Shown here one piece after another: positions 42,341-51,297 of a stretch of DNA of 54,010 nt. Each line of letters begins with the position of its first letter. The stretch's first letter is position 1. A model generated the notes under the pieces. The model was not told where the DNA came from and ran no database searches. It worked only from the letters and a program-made list of their open reading frames with translations. The stretch is from Caballeronia sp. SEWSISQ10-4 2 (GTDB taxonomy: Bacteria > Pseudomonadota > Gammaproteobacteria > Burkholderiales > Burkholderiaceae). Position numbers and translations under genes: made by a program. Where the stretch lies: contig NZ_JALPRJ010000058.1 of the NCBI RefSeq assembly GCF_030464885.1, positions 1 to 54,010 on the forward strand, read 5' to 3'.

Positions 42341-42946
42341 ATGTTGACGAGCGTCGAACAACTGGAAGAAATCTACGGCAAGCCGAACGAGCGATCGGTG
42401 CGCAAGGAGATTTCGTACATCAGCAAAGACTATGCGGCGTTCATCCTTGCATCGCCGTTCGTGATGCTCGCGTCGGCGGGAGAAGACGGGCTCGACTGCT
42501 CGCCAAAGGGCGATGCAACGGGTTTCGTTCGTATCGTCGATGCCCATACGCTCGCCATACCCGACCGCCCGGGCAATAACCGCATCGACACCCTCAGGAA
42601 TCTCGTGCACGATCCGCGCGTGGCCTTGCTGTTCCTCGTGCCGGGCGTGGGAGAAATGATGCGCGTGAACGGCCGTGCATCGATTGCCGACGACAGCGAT
42701 CTGCTCGCCTCATTCAGCGTCAATGGCAAAGCGCCGCGCACGGTGATCCTGGTGCATGTGGAATCCGTGTATTTCCATTGCTCGAAGGCGGTGGTGAGAT
42801 CGGACTTGTGGAATGGCGAGAAACACGTCGACCGTTCGACCTTGCCCTCGGCCGGCGCGATGCTGCAGAACGTAAGCGACGCCAGTTTCGATGGCGACGC
42901 CTACGATCGCGCACTGCCGGGACGCCTCAAGACCGATTTGTACTGA
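42341..42946 (+). CDS. Pyridoxamine 5'-phosphate oxidase-family FMN protein
   Basis: 201-residue split-barrel flavoprotein. ASPFVMLASAGEDGLDCSPKGDATGF (about 38-63) and LAIPDRPGNNRIDTLRNL are the FMN-binding motifs of the subgroup annotated as MSMEG_1061-type oxidoreductases. It is not PdxH itself. ATG 42341 is preceded by GGAG at about 10 bases. Convergent with the MDR gene, overlapping its 3' end by 20 bp. Confidence 0.82.
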   Translation: MLTSVEQLEEIYGKPNERSVRKEISYISKDYAAFILASPFVMLASAGEDGLDCSPKGDATGFVRIVDAHTLAIPDRPGNNRIDTLRNLVHDPRVALLFLVPGVGEMMRVNGRASIADDSDLLASFSVNGKAPRTVILVHVESVYFHCSKAVVRSDLWNGEKHVDRSTLPSAGAMLQNVSDASFDGDAYDRALPGRLKTDLY

Positions 42947-44018
42947 CCCAGTCGCCGCAAGCCACCGTGCATTGCAGACCCGACATGCGGCCGGCTTCGT
43001 CGATGGCAGCTTCCAGCGCGGCGAACGGAAAGGTCTTCAGTTCGACCGACTCCAGCGGCAACTGGCCCGACGCGACCAGCGCAACCAGCGCGAGGTAGTC
43101 GGCGGGCGTGTACATGAAGTGGCCGATCAGCTCCCAGTTGTGCAGGAGCATCTCGCCATAGGGAATCGGCAGGTCAACCAGCATGCTACCCATCAGCACG
43201 AGGCGTCCCCCGCGGCGCAAGCTCCTTAGCGTGGCTAGCGTGGCGTTGGCATCGCTGGCATTGCCGACCATGTCGAAGGCGAGGTCCGCGCCGCCGCCCG
43301 CAGCCGAGCGGATAGCAGCCACGTCCTGCGCAGCATCGCCCGAGAGCACGACCGGCGCCACGCGGCCTCGTCCGAGTTCAACGAGCGCCTGCAGCGTCCC
43401 GGCACGCCTGCCGAGCGCGACCACTCTGCTTGCTCCCATCGCCAGCGCGGCGAGCACCGCCGCCGAGCCGAAATAACCGGTCGCGCCGTTGACAACGACG
43501 GTCTCGCCCGCCGCCAGCCGCCCGCGCCGCAAACCGCCGAATGGCACCACGAACTTGCCCAGCATTGCGAGGCGCTCGGCGGGGAGATCGTCGAGTCCGT
43601 CGAGCGGGATCAACGTCGACGCCGGGAATTCCGCCACTTCGCGCAAAGTGCCATCCGGAAATTCGGCCATCATCGGCGCGCTGTCGGGACCGAGGCCGGT
43701 CAGCGCGATCAACACTTGCGCCGGTTCACGTACCGTTTCATTCGCAACCCAATATGGGTTCACCGCAACACACTGACCGACGCGAAACGACATCACGCCG
43801 TCGCCGACCGCGGCCACGCGACCAACGCCGTTCGTTCCCGGCGAGAACGGTCCCGGCGGATACGCATACGGCAATTTGCCTTCAACGTGGGCGCGCGTGT
43901 AGCTGAGCAGCGGCACCGCTTCCATCCGGACCGCCACCGCGTTGCGGCGCGGCGCCGGTTCAGCAATGTCGCGCAACGCCAGCGGCGCACCGGGTTCATC
44001 GAGCATCCAGGCTTTCAT
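42927..44018 (-). CDS. Zinc-independent MDR oxidoreductase (quinone reductase/ADH-like)
   Basis: 363-residue medium-chain reductase. GroES-like N-terminal part (FSPGTNGVGRVAAVGDGVM) and a Rossmann domain with VVVNGATGYFGSAAVLAALAMGA (about 178-200). The Cys and His cluster of zinc ADHs is not evident, favouring a zinc-free enzyme. ATG 44018 has AGGGGAA. Divergent from the LysR gene with only 74 bp between them, so that regulator probably controls it. Confidence 0.82.
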   Translation of the reverse strand: MKAWMLDEPGAPLALRDIAEPAPRRNAVAVRMEAVPLLSYTRAHVEGKLPYAYPPGPFSPGTNGVGRVAAVGDGVMSFRVGQCVAVNPYWVANETVREPAQVLIALTGLGPDSAPMMAEFPDGTLREVAEFPASTLIPLDGLDDLPAERLAMLGKFVVPFGGLRRGRLAAGETVVVNGATGYFGSAAVLAALAMGASRVVALGRRAGTLQALVELGRGRVAPVVLSGDAAQDVAAIRSAAGGGADLAFDMVGNASDANATLATLRSLRRGGRLVLMGSMLVDLPIPYGEMLLHNWELIGHFMYTPADYLALVALVASGQLPLESVELKTFPFAALEAAIDEAGRMSGLQCTVACGDWVSTNRS

Positions 44019-44092
44019 CTGTATTCCCCTAAGGTCGGTTGGACAGTTGAACTCTAGGTGCCAGGTACGTATTCTTGAAATCAATTACTTGA

Positions 44093-45019
44093 ATGCGACC
44101 TATCAACATGATTGATCTTCGCGGTATCGACTTGAATCTGCTTGTCTCGCTCGATGCGCTGCTCGCCGAATCCAACGTCACGCGCGCGGCGCTTCGGCTG
44201 CATCTGACGCAACCCGCTGTATCGACGCAGCTTGCGCGGCTGCGGCAGATTTTCGGCGATCCGCTGCTGATTCCCGCCGAGACCGGCCGCGGCATGACGC
44301 GCAGCACGCGGGCGCTCGAGCTGATGGAGCCGTTGCACTCGGCATTGAAGAACCTCGAAGCGGTCGTGCGCCATCAACCCTCCTTCGACCCGCGCACGGA
44401 CAACCGCAGTTTTGTAATCGCCGCGAACGATAACGCCACCGCCGTGCTCGGCCAGCGGCTGATGGAGCAGCTACCGGCGCTGGCGGGACCGGGCGTGCGG
44501 ATTGCGTTTGTCGTCGCCGACCAGCCGTCGATGGCGACCCGGCTAGAACGCGGTGAAATTGACTTGCTGCTGGGCTCGGAGCGCATGGTGCCGGCGTCGA
44601 TGAAAGCCCGCAAACTCTTCGATGAGCACTTTGTCGTCGTCCAGCGGAAGGACCATCCGCGCGGCACCGCACCGCTGGATCTCGACACTTATTGCGCGCT
44701 TGACCACGTGCTGGTGTCGACAAGCGGAGGCAGTTTTCATGGCTTCATGGACGAACATCTGGATGCGCTGGGACGTCAGCGCCGCGTTGTTTTGTCAGTG
44801 CAGCATTTCACGCTGGTCCCGGAGCTGCTGTTGCGCACGGACTATGTTTCGACGCTGCCCGCGCGGTTTGCCGAGCGTTATCGTGATCGCCTCGATATCT
44901 TTGGGCTGCCGTTCGAGGCCCGCGGTTTTACGTTGTTTGCTGCGTGGCCGCCTCGGAGTCAAGCCGATCCGGCACACGTGTGGTTGCGAGACACGCTGGC
45001 CTCGCTTGCCGCAATGTAA
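44093..45019 (+). CDS. LysR-family regulator (next to MDR gene)
   Basis: 308-residue LTTR of the NodD/SyrM-like branch: RGIDLNLLVSLDALLAESNV and HLTQPAVSTQLARLRQIFGDPLL form the HTH (about 10-60). Effector domain about 95-300. ATG at 44093 or 44108 is possible. The short divergent gap carries two CTTGAA copies 14 bp apart (44074 and 44088) that could be part of its binding site. Confidence 0.88.
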   Translation: MRPINMIDLRGIDLNLLVSLDALLAESNVTRAALRLHLTQPAVSTQLARLRQIFGDPLLIPAETGRGMTRSTRALELMEPLHSALKNLEAVVRHQPSFDPRTDNRSFVIAANDNATAVLGQRLMEQLPALAGPGVRIAFVVADQPSMATRLERGEIDLLLGSERMVPASMKARKLFDEHFVVVQRKDHPRGTAPLDLDTYCALDHVLVSTSGGSFHGFMDEHLDALGRQRRVVLSVQHFTLVPELLLRTDYVSTLPARFAERYRDRLDIFGLPFEARGFTLFAAWPPRSQADPAHVWLRDTLASLAAM

Positions 45020-45175
45020 GGATGTTGATTCTTCCTCTTCGCGTGGCTCGATTCGCCCACCGACGCTCCCTCCAACCGCCGGCATTGCGCCTTGTCCAGA
45101 CGTCGGCGCCCCGCGCCCAATACACAAAATGACTTATCATGTCGCCCCGAACCGGGACATCAGAGATGGCGAGCG

Positions 45176-46408
45176 ATGGCAGAACCGACCGAAGTTCCAC
45201 GCTTTGACGCGGAGACGAATTTCAAACTTGACCGTCCATGGTGCGAGTTTGAGGACGCGTCGGTGGAACAGGAATTTCAGCGTCATCACCGGGTCGCGAC
45301 CCACACCACCTTGGTGCGAACGCTCATCTTTTCCAGCGTGTTTTACGTCTCCTTCGCATTTTCCGACATAGCCGTCCTCGGTTACTCCCGTACCACCTTC
45401 GTGCTTTTCCTGGCGCGCTGCTGCCTTGCGTTGACGTGTGTGATCAGCTTACGCGTCGCCAGCTTGCTGCAGATTTCCGTCGCCTCCCTGCGCGCGGCCG
45501 CGAGTGCGGTCGAGATCGTCGGCTTTACTGCGTTCATGATGATCACGTGGCTTCGTCCCACCGGCATGGCGACGCACTGCATGTCCATGTGCATCTTGCT
45601 GATCGTGGTTTACAACTTCATTCCGAACAAGCTGATTTGGGCTTTGCTCATCTCGCTCGCCGCCACCGTCGCGTTTATCGCCATTTCCGCGGCATTGAAG
45701 ACGCTCGACTCGTCGGCGTTGCTGACGTCGTCGATGCTTCTCGTCTTCACCAATGTGCTCGGTTATGTCACGGCTCGCCGCCACAATCGGCTGGTCCGCG
45801 ATGAGTTCTGCCAGCACGCCTTGTTGCGCAATCTATCGGTGCGCGACTATCTCACCGACTGCTTCAACCGGCGCTACCTGACCGACGTGTTATTCGATGC
45901 CGAACTGCGGCGTACCCGGCTATACAAGTCGAAACTCGCGGTCATCTTGTGCGACATAGATCACTTCAAGCAGATCAACGATAGCTATGGGCACCCAGCA
46001 GGCGACGCGGTCTTGCGGGCCTTCGCGGCATTGCTTCTTGCCCACACTCGCCATGAAGTCGACAGCGTGATTCGCTACGGCGGCGAGGAATTCCTTCTGC
46101 TGCTTCCGCAAACCGATGTCGCCGGGGCGACCGTGCTTGCCGAGAGAATGCGCCAATCGTTCGAACTGACGACTACGCGCGCCTGGGATGGCCGCGAGAT
46201 ACGGTCCACCGCGAGTTTCGGTGTCGTGGCCGTGGATTGCGCGGGCGGATCAGGATCAGATCTCGTAACCGAAGAAAGTCTGGTGGGCGCGGCGGACGCG
46301 CAGTTGTATCGCGCGAAGAACGCCGGGCGCAATCGGGTTTGCACCAACGCTGCGCCCAGCGCACCGGACCAGGACGCTGGGCAAGAGGGCGTATTTGCGG
46401 TGACGTAG
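45176..46408 (+). CDS. Membrane diguanylate cyclase (GGDEF)
   Basis: 410-residue enzyme making cyclic di-GMP from two GTP. Six hydrophobic segments (about 46-200) form a membrane sensor of MASE-like type. The GGDEF domain (about 225-385) has DIDHFKQINDSYGHPAGD (260-277) and GGEEF (302-306), so it should be active. The inhibitory I-site would be RxxD five residues before GGEEF, but here it reads HEVD, so product inhibition may be lost. Start at ATG 45176. It stands alone between unrelated operons. Confidence 0.88.
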   Translation: MAEPTEVPRFDAETNFKLDRPWCEFEDASVEQEFQRHHRVATHTTLVRTLIFSSVFYVSFAFSDIAVLGYSRTTFVLFLARCCLALTCVISLRVASLLQISVASLRAAASAVEIVGFTAFMMITWLRPTGMATHCMSMCILLIVVYNFIPNKLIWALLISLAATVAFIAISAALKTLDSSALLTSSMLLVFTNVLGYVTARRHNRLVRDEFCQHALLRNLSVRDYLTDCFNRRYLTDVLFDAELRRTRLYKSKLAVILCDIDHFKQINDSYGHPAGDAVLRAFAALLLAHTRHEVDSVIRYGGEEFLLLLPQTDVAGATVLAERMRQSFELTTTRAWDGREIRSTASFGVVAVDCAGGSGSDLVTEESLVGAADAQLYRAKNAGRNRVCTNAAPSAPDQDAGQEGVFAVT

Positions 46409-46440
46409 CGGTAGTTCCTCGAAGCGCTGTCAGCCGCCTG

Positions 46441-46959
46441 TCACGCGGCTGATGGACAAACGAGATCACTCTGAATCAGCCGCAGACTCTCCGATAAGTA
46501 GGTTTCCTGACAATTTTCTTCCTTACCGCCACGATCCACCACGATGAAGTCCGCCACGTCATCCAGGACAATCAACGGATGATGCCAGACGCCCCGCGAA
46601 TAATTCACGCCCTGCCAGCCGCGCGTAAAAAATGCGCGCAGTTTCGACGCATCGAATTCACCCGCCGGCGCGACCACCACCAGATATGACACCACGCCGA
46701 GCGGCAGGAACGCCTGACTGCCAAGCGGATGACGCTCCATCATCGATATCTCGACCGGTTGAGCGCGCGGCTGGCCCCGGAACACGTTGATGAGCGGCCG
46801 GCCACCGCTATCCGCGCCGATATCCACCCGCGCGAGATCGTGGAAACGCTCGGTTGTGCCGCCGTTGATCGGAAAATGCTGCGCACCGTCGAGTTCGATT
46901 ACATCGCCGAACGGCTCGAACGCCGCGCGCGTCAGGGGTTCGAGCGTAAGCGTCTGCAT
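46441..46959 (-). CDS. allA: Ureidoglycolate lyase
   Basis: 172-residue cupin-type enzyme splitting ureidoglycolate into glyoxylate and urea. Diagnostic segments: LTRAAFEPFGDVIE, NVFRGQPRAQPVEISMMERHPLGSQAF is the core (spanning about 58-84), and WHHPLIVLDDVADFIVVDR. Length is normal. It follows allantoicase by 6 bp and completes the two steps after allantoate. Second-last step of purine ring nitrogen recovery; the allantoinase and urease genes are not in the window. Confidence 0.92.
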   Translation of the reverse strand: MQTLTLEPLTRAAFEPFGDVIELDGAQHFPINGGTTERFHDLARVDIGADSGGRPLINVFRGQPRAQPVEISMMERHPLGSQAFLPLGVVSYLVVVAPAGEFDASKLRAFFTRGWQGVNYSRGVWHHPLIVLDDVADFIVVDRGGKEENCQETYLSESLRLIQSDLVCPSAA

Positions 46960-46965
46960 GGCCGC

Positions 46966-47976
46966 TTACTCGATCGCGCCGAACAGACGCAGACGCGAGA
47001 CGCCGCCGTCCGGGAACATGTTGAAGCGAACGTGCGTGACGGGCCCAAGCGCGGCTAACTCGCTTTCGAAGCGATGAATGTTGTCTGCCGAGAGTTTCTG
47101 TTGCGGCAGCAGCACCGGCCAGAACATCGCCTGCGTGATCAACGATTCATCCGTGCCGCCCGTCACGCGTGCTGCCTGCAACGAACAGCCATCGGGGAAA
47201 TTGCCCTTGAAGTGGGCCGTATCCACTTCGATTGCATGGATCACGCCGGGATGCGCCAACGCCACGATCGCCCAGTCGTTGCCGGGCTCACGACGCCGCC
47301 GCGTCTCCCAGCCGTCGCCCATGTCCACGCCGCGCCCGCGCATCAGCATCTGCGATGCCGGTCCGAAATGCTGGTTGTTCGCCGTCACCAGATAAGCGCC
47401 GTTTTCAATGGCCGCGAGATCGACCTGCGACCCGCGTTCGACTCGCGTCCAGTCCACCTTCGGCTGGCCGTAGACACGCAATCGCGCGATCCCGCCATCC
47501 GGGTAGATGTTCACGCGCAGGTGCGTATAAGCGCGAGCATCCGCGACCGTCAGATAGTGATGCTGGTTGCCCTGCAGCGTGGTCGCCGGCACGATCTCGC
47601 GCCAGTCTGCGTCGTCTTGCGGCGTGGCGCTTTCGCTAATGCACGCTTCGATGGACGCCGCCGGCGGGAAGTTGCCGGTGAAGTGGCTCGTATCCAGGTC
47701 GATGCCGTGGATGGTGCCCGGCCGCGCCAGTTTGACGATGCAGAAATCGTAGCCGGTGGTGCGCTTGCGGCGCGTCTCCCAGCCGTCCATCCACTTGCCG
47801 TTGTGATCGTACTTGTCGGGGATGAAAACCGCTGGCTGCGGGTCGAGCATCCGCTCCTTGGGTGCGAAGAATTCATCGCTGGCGACGAGCGCTGTGGCGC
47901 CAAGACGCGGATCGGCGAGATTCATGAAGCGGCGGGTAAACGCCGGAGCATTGGGATCGAGAACGGGACTAGCCAT
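46966..47976 (-). CDS. alc: Allantoicase
   Basis: 336-residue hydrolase converting allantoate to ureidoglycolate and urea. Two jelly-roll repeats are visible, each with a WETRRKR/WETRRRREPGNDW motif, GxIHxxxxDTxHFxGNFP and a terminal FPDGGxxRLR motif (about 50-160 and 215-335). Complete length. It lies 51 bp downstream of dctA and upstream of allA on the same strand, so all three are probably one operon. Confidence 0.93.
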   Translation of the reverse strand: MASPVLDPNAPAFTRRFMNLADPRLGATALVASDEFFAPKERMLDPQPAVFIPDKYDHNGKWMDGWETRRKRTTGYDFCIVKLARPGTIHGIDLDTSHFTGNFPPAASIEACISESATPQDDADWREIVPATTLQGNQHHYLTVADARAYTHLRVNIYPDGGIARLRVYGQPKVDWTRVERGSQVDLAAIENGAYLVTANNQHFGPASQMLMRGRGVDMGDGWETRRRREPGNDWAIVALAHPGVIHAIEVDTAHFKGNFPDGCSLQAARVTGGTDESLITQAMFWPVLLPQQKLSADNIHRFESELAALGPVTHVRFNMFPDGGVSRLRLFGAIE

Positions 47977-48027
47977 GGCGTGGGTTCCTTCGAAACGATT
48001 CAGAAGATAACGACGAGCGTTGCGCGC

Positions 48028-49350
48028 TCAGACAGCGTGCGCTGGTTCGCGGTTGTGATTAGAACCGGCGTGATCGGCCGGAACGAAAAGCAATTCGGCA
48101 TCCTGGTTCAGCACGCGCGTGGCGCGGACGCGGTCGATATCTTTCTCCCACACGGCCACGACCACCGTCGCGACGCAGTTGCCGATCAGGTTGGTGACGG
48201 CGCGCGCGATGCCGACAAACCAGTCCACCGGCAGGATCAGCACGAGGCCGAGCACGGGAATGGCGGGGATCGCGGAGAGCGTCGCGGCGAGGATCACGAT
48301 CGCCGAACCGGGAATGCCATGCGCGCCCTTCGATGTCACCAGCGACACCAGCACGACCACGATCAGATCGTGGATCGAGAGCGGCGTATTGGTGGCCTGC
48401 GCGATAAAGATGACGGCGAGCGTGAGATAGATCGAGAAACCGTCAAGGTTGAATGAATAGCCGGTCGGGATCACGAGGCCGACGGTGGAGTCCTTCACGC
48501 CCATCCATTCGAGCTTGCGCATAATCTGCGGCAGCACGGCGTCCGACGAAGCGGTGCCGAGCACGATCAGCAATTCCTCACGCAGATAACGCACGAGCTT
48601 GAAGATGCTGAAGCCGGTGAGCCGCATCACCACAGCGAGCACGACGAAGATGAACAGGAAACAGCTTGCGTAGAACACGATCACCAGCATGCCGAGTTGC
48701 TTCAGCGAAGCAACGCCATAGGTGCCGGTCGTGAACGCAATCGCGCCGAGCACGCCGAGGGGCGCGAGCTTGATGATAAAACCCATGATGCGAAAGAACA
48801 CGTGCGACAGTTCATCGATAAGACTCGTCACGCGCTGCGCCTTCTCGCCAAGCAGCGAGAGCGCCGCGCCGAACAGCACGGAGAACACCAGCACCTGCAG
48901 GATGTCGCCTTTCGCGAAGGCGTCGGTGGCGGTATCGGGGATGATCTTGAGCAGGAAACCCGCCGTATCCTTCAGGCTTTTCGCGTGTTCGGTGTAAGTG
49001 GCAAGCGAACCGGCATCGAGTGTATGCAGGTCGATGTTCATGCCCACGCCCGGTCGGGTGACATACGCGAGCACGGCGCCGATCACCAGCGCGAGCGTGG
49101 TCATGATCTCGAAGTAGATCACCGACTTCAGTCCGACGCGCCCGACCTTTTTAAGGTTGCCCGCGCTTGCCATGCCCGAGACGACCACGCAAAACACGAT
49201 CGGCCCGATCACCATCTTGATGAGCTTGAGGAAACCATCGCCGAGCGGCCTGAGCGTCTGCGCGAAATGAGGAAACACCGCGCCGATCACGATGCCCGCG
49301 ACCAGCGCGATCATGACCCGTCCAAACAGGGAATTAAGAAATCTCAACAC
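48028..49350 (-). CDS. dctA: C4-dicarboxylate:cation symporter, DctA family
   Basis: 440-residue membrane transporter of the DAACS family. GDGFLKLIKMVIGPIVFCVVVSG (includes the conserved helix 2-3 region), SDAVLPQIMRKLEWMG, VIPTGYSFNLDG and AHGIPGSA are signatures. The start is GTG at 49350 with AGGAG eight bases upstream. First gene of the allantoicase operon, with a strong promoter and GntR operator upstream. Either it imports dicarboxylates or, in this context, a ureide such as allantoate; the latter is a guess. Confidence 0.9.
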   Translation of the reverse strand: MLRFLNSLFGRVMIALVAGIVIGAVFPHFAQTLRPLGDGFLKLIKMVIGPIVFCVVVSGMASAGNLKKVGRVGLKSVIYFEIMTTLALVIGAVLAYVTRPGVGMNIDLHTLDAGSLATYTEHAKSLKDTAGFLLKIIPDTATDAFAKGDILQVLVFSVLFGAALSLLGEKAQRVTSLIDELSHVFFRIMGFIIKLAPLGVLGAIAFTTGTYGVASLKQLGMLVIVFYASCFLFIFVVLAVVMRLTGFSIFKLVRYLREELLIVLGTASSDAVLPQIMRKLEWMGVKDSTVGLVIPTGYSFNLDGFSIYLTLAVIFIAQATNTPLSIHDLIVVVLVSLVTSKGAHGIPGSAIVILAATLSAIPAIPVLGLVLILPVDWFVGIARAVTNLIGNCVATVVVAVWEKDIDRVRATRVLNQDAELLFVPADHAGSNHNREPAHAV

Positions 49351-49402
49351 GATGTTTCTCCTCGGTGTCGCACGGCACGGGATGATGACGTCAACTGTTC
49401 AG

Positions 49403-49458
49403 ACTGGTCGGACCAGTTGCTGATGAGGAATATTAGAAAGCCGATATAGTGGAGTCAA
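49403..49458 (-). promoter_or_regulatory. dctA promoter and FCD/GntR operator
   Basis: On the minus strand, -35 TTGACT (49458-49453), a 17-bp spacer and -10 TAATAT (49435-49430) form a good sigma-70 promoter. Twelve bases beyond the -10 lies the perfect palindrome ACTGGTCGGACCAGT (49403-49417), containing TGGT-N3-ACCA, a pattern known for FCD-type GntR repressors such as PdhR, FadR and LldR. Binding there would overlap the transcription start. The divergent GntR gene is the natural candidate. Confidence 0.68.
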
Positions 49459-49595
49459 GCGCGATTTGATAGCGGTTTACCCGGTATTTTGGCGTGCTGG
49501 CATGAGGAAAAACCGAATTGAAGCAGACGCTTGGCAACGTCGCGCCTACAATGGCGGTCAGACCGCGCTACTTCGTGTTTACTCCCATACGTCCT

Positions 49596-50285
49596 ATGAA
49601 AAATGTTCCGCATACCGTGACCGATGCCGCCATCGCGACCATTCGCGAACGCATCGAGACGAGCGTCTATCCGGTGGGAAGTTTGCTGCCGGCGCAACGG
49701 CAGTTATCGGAGGAACTGGCGATCAGCCGCGCGTCGCTGCGTGAAGCGCTGTCGACGCTCGAAGCACTCGGGATGCTGCATATCCGTCCCGGCAAGGGCG
49801 TTTATGTGAACAGCGCAGAGGCAGGCGGCGCGCACGCCTGGCGTTTCGCCGACCAGGCATCGCTGCCCGATACCTACCAGATGCGTTTCGCGCTGGAGGG
49901 GTTCGTCGCGCGGCTGGCGGCGCCTGCCATTGGCGACGCGGATATCGTCTGGCTGGAAGATAACCTCGACGAGCTGCAAAGCGCCCTCACCTGCGCCGAA
50001 CTCGACGAAGCCGCGCAACTCGATTTCGCATTCCACATGCGGATCGTGAGTCTCGCGGGCAATACGGCTATTGAATCGATCCTGCGCGGCAGCGCCGACA
50101 TCATGAAGGAAAGCCAGCGCCTGCCGTTTTATCGGCGGGAACTGGTGCTGTCGACGTATCACGAGCATCTGGCGATTGTCGAAGCGTTGAAGGCGCGCGA
50201 TAGCGAACAAGCCGGGCGCGCGATCGAAGCGCATATCGTGAACGCGGCCCAGCGGGCGGGCGTTCATTTTCCGATTCCGGTCTAG
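49596..50285 (+). CDS. FCD-domain GntR-family regulator
   Basis: 229-residue regulator. Winged HTH at about 8-75 (LPAQRQLSEELAISRASLREALSTLE, GKGVYV), FCD effector domain at about 85-215 (RFALEGFVARLAAPA, DFAFHMRIVSLAGNTAIESIL, YHEHLAIVEALKARD) with His and Asp/Glu residues that usually bind metal and ligand. I use ATG 49596; an upstream ATG at 49551 or a TTG at 49518 (with GAGG before it) cannot be excluded. Divergent from dctA, which it likely represses. Confidence 0.85.
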   Translation: MKNVPHTVTDAAIATIRERIETSVYPVGSLLPAQRQLSEELAISRASLREALSTLEALGMLHIRPGKGVYVNSAEAGGAHAWRFADQASLPDTYQMRFALEGFVARLAAPAIGDADIVWLEDNLDELQSALTCAELDEAAQLDFAFHMRIVSLAGNTAIESILRGSADIMKESQRLPFYRRELVLSTYHEHLAIVEALKARDSEQAGRAIEAHIVNAAQRAGVHFPIPV

Positions 50286-50479
50286 TTTGGCACCGCGCGT
50301 TTACCCGGCGGAACAATGAAGCGAAACGGGCGCGCACGTTATTCACCGTTTATGTTGAGAACCCTGTGGATAACGTGCCTGGCGACGCGCTAAGCGCTTG
50401 ATGTGTCTCAAATTTGCGCCGTTGCCTCGCTTTGGTCAATGGCGCGTGGCCCGGGGAAATGTGGGTTCGTCTCCATCTG

Positions 50480-51238
50480 TCAATGCGCGAAGAAGTGCAT
50501 GCCTCCGTCAACAGGAATCACCGCCCCGGTGATGTATCTGGCGAGCGGCGACGCAAGAAACGCGACGAGATTAGCGACGTCCGCCGGCTCGCCGAAATAA
50601 CCTATCGGAATGTTCCGCTCGATAAAAGCCTGCCGTGACGCCTCGGTCGGATGCAGCTTGGTCCGCACCTGTTCACTGTCGATGCGGCCGGGTTGGATCG
50701 TGTTGACCGTGACAGCGTCGGCGGCGATATCGCACGACAAGCCCTTCGCCCATAAATGCAGTGCACCCTTGGCCGCCGTCGCGGCGTTGAGCGAACGGGG
50801 CTCCATCGAACCGCTGATATTGATGACACGTCCCCAGCGTCGCCGGCGCATGTCGGGAAGCAGCGCGGTGGTCAACCGGCGAATCGATGTGAAATTGAGC
50901 AGGAAAGCCTCGTCCCAGATTTCGTCGCCCGCATCCGGCGATGTCGGCCGGGCAGCGCCGGCACCGTTGACCAGGATATCGATCGGTCCGAGTTCTCGAA
51001 CCGCTTCGTGAACCGCTCGGTTAATGTCGTCTGCGCGCGTGAGGTCTGCCGTTATCGCGAGGAGCTCCGTGCCGCCTGCTGCGCGAATTTCGCCAGCCAG
51101 TTCCTGCAGCTTTTCTGCTCGCCTGGCGATGCCCGCCACACGGGCGCCCTGCAGCGCCAGCAAGCGAGCCACACCCGCGCCGATTCCCGAGCTCGCGCCG
51201 GTGACGAGGCACGTCCGCCCCTCAAGCATCAAATTCAT
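50480..51238 (-). CDS. SDR-family protein lacking the catalytic Tyr
   Basis: 252-residue Rossmann protein. Cofactor motif TGASSGIGAG (13-22) and NGAGA (91-95) are present, as are Ser142/Ser144 and Lys157 (AAKGAL). The Tyr of YxxxK should be at 153, but the residue is Ala. A C-terminal PVDGG motif is normal. I recall a subgroup of SDRs with this LNAAxxAK pattern, so it is probably a natural variant and not a sequencing error. ATG 51238 has GGAG. The chemistry is therefore unclear. Cotranscribed with the next SDR (59-bp gap). Confidence 0.82.
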   Translation of the reverse strand: MNLMLEGRTCLVTGASSGIGAGVARLLALQGARVAGIARRAEKLQELAGEIRAAGGTELLAITADLTRADDINRAVHEAVRELGPIDILVNGAGAARPTSPDAGDEIWDEAFLLNFTSIRRLTTALLPDMRRRRWGRVINISGSMEPRSLNAATAAKGALHLWAKGLSCDIAADAVTVNTIQPGRIDSEQVRTKLHPTEASRQAFIERNIPIGYFGEPADVANLVAFLASPLARYITGAVIPVDGGMHFFAH

Positions 51239-51297
51239 TTCCGGCTCCGTCGGTGTCGATTGGTGGATTCATCGATTCGTGGATCGCGCGAGCCGCG

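Noticed and set aside
47074..48456. 460-codon plus-strand reading frame opposite allantoicase and dctA
   Set aside because: It lies antisense to two well-supported genes and its translation is rich in Arg and His with no domain, as expected for a high-GC shadow frame.
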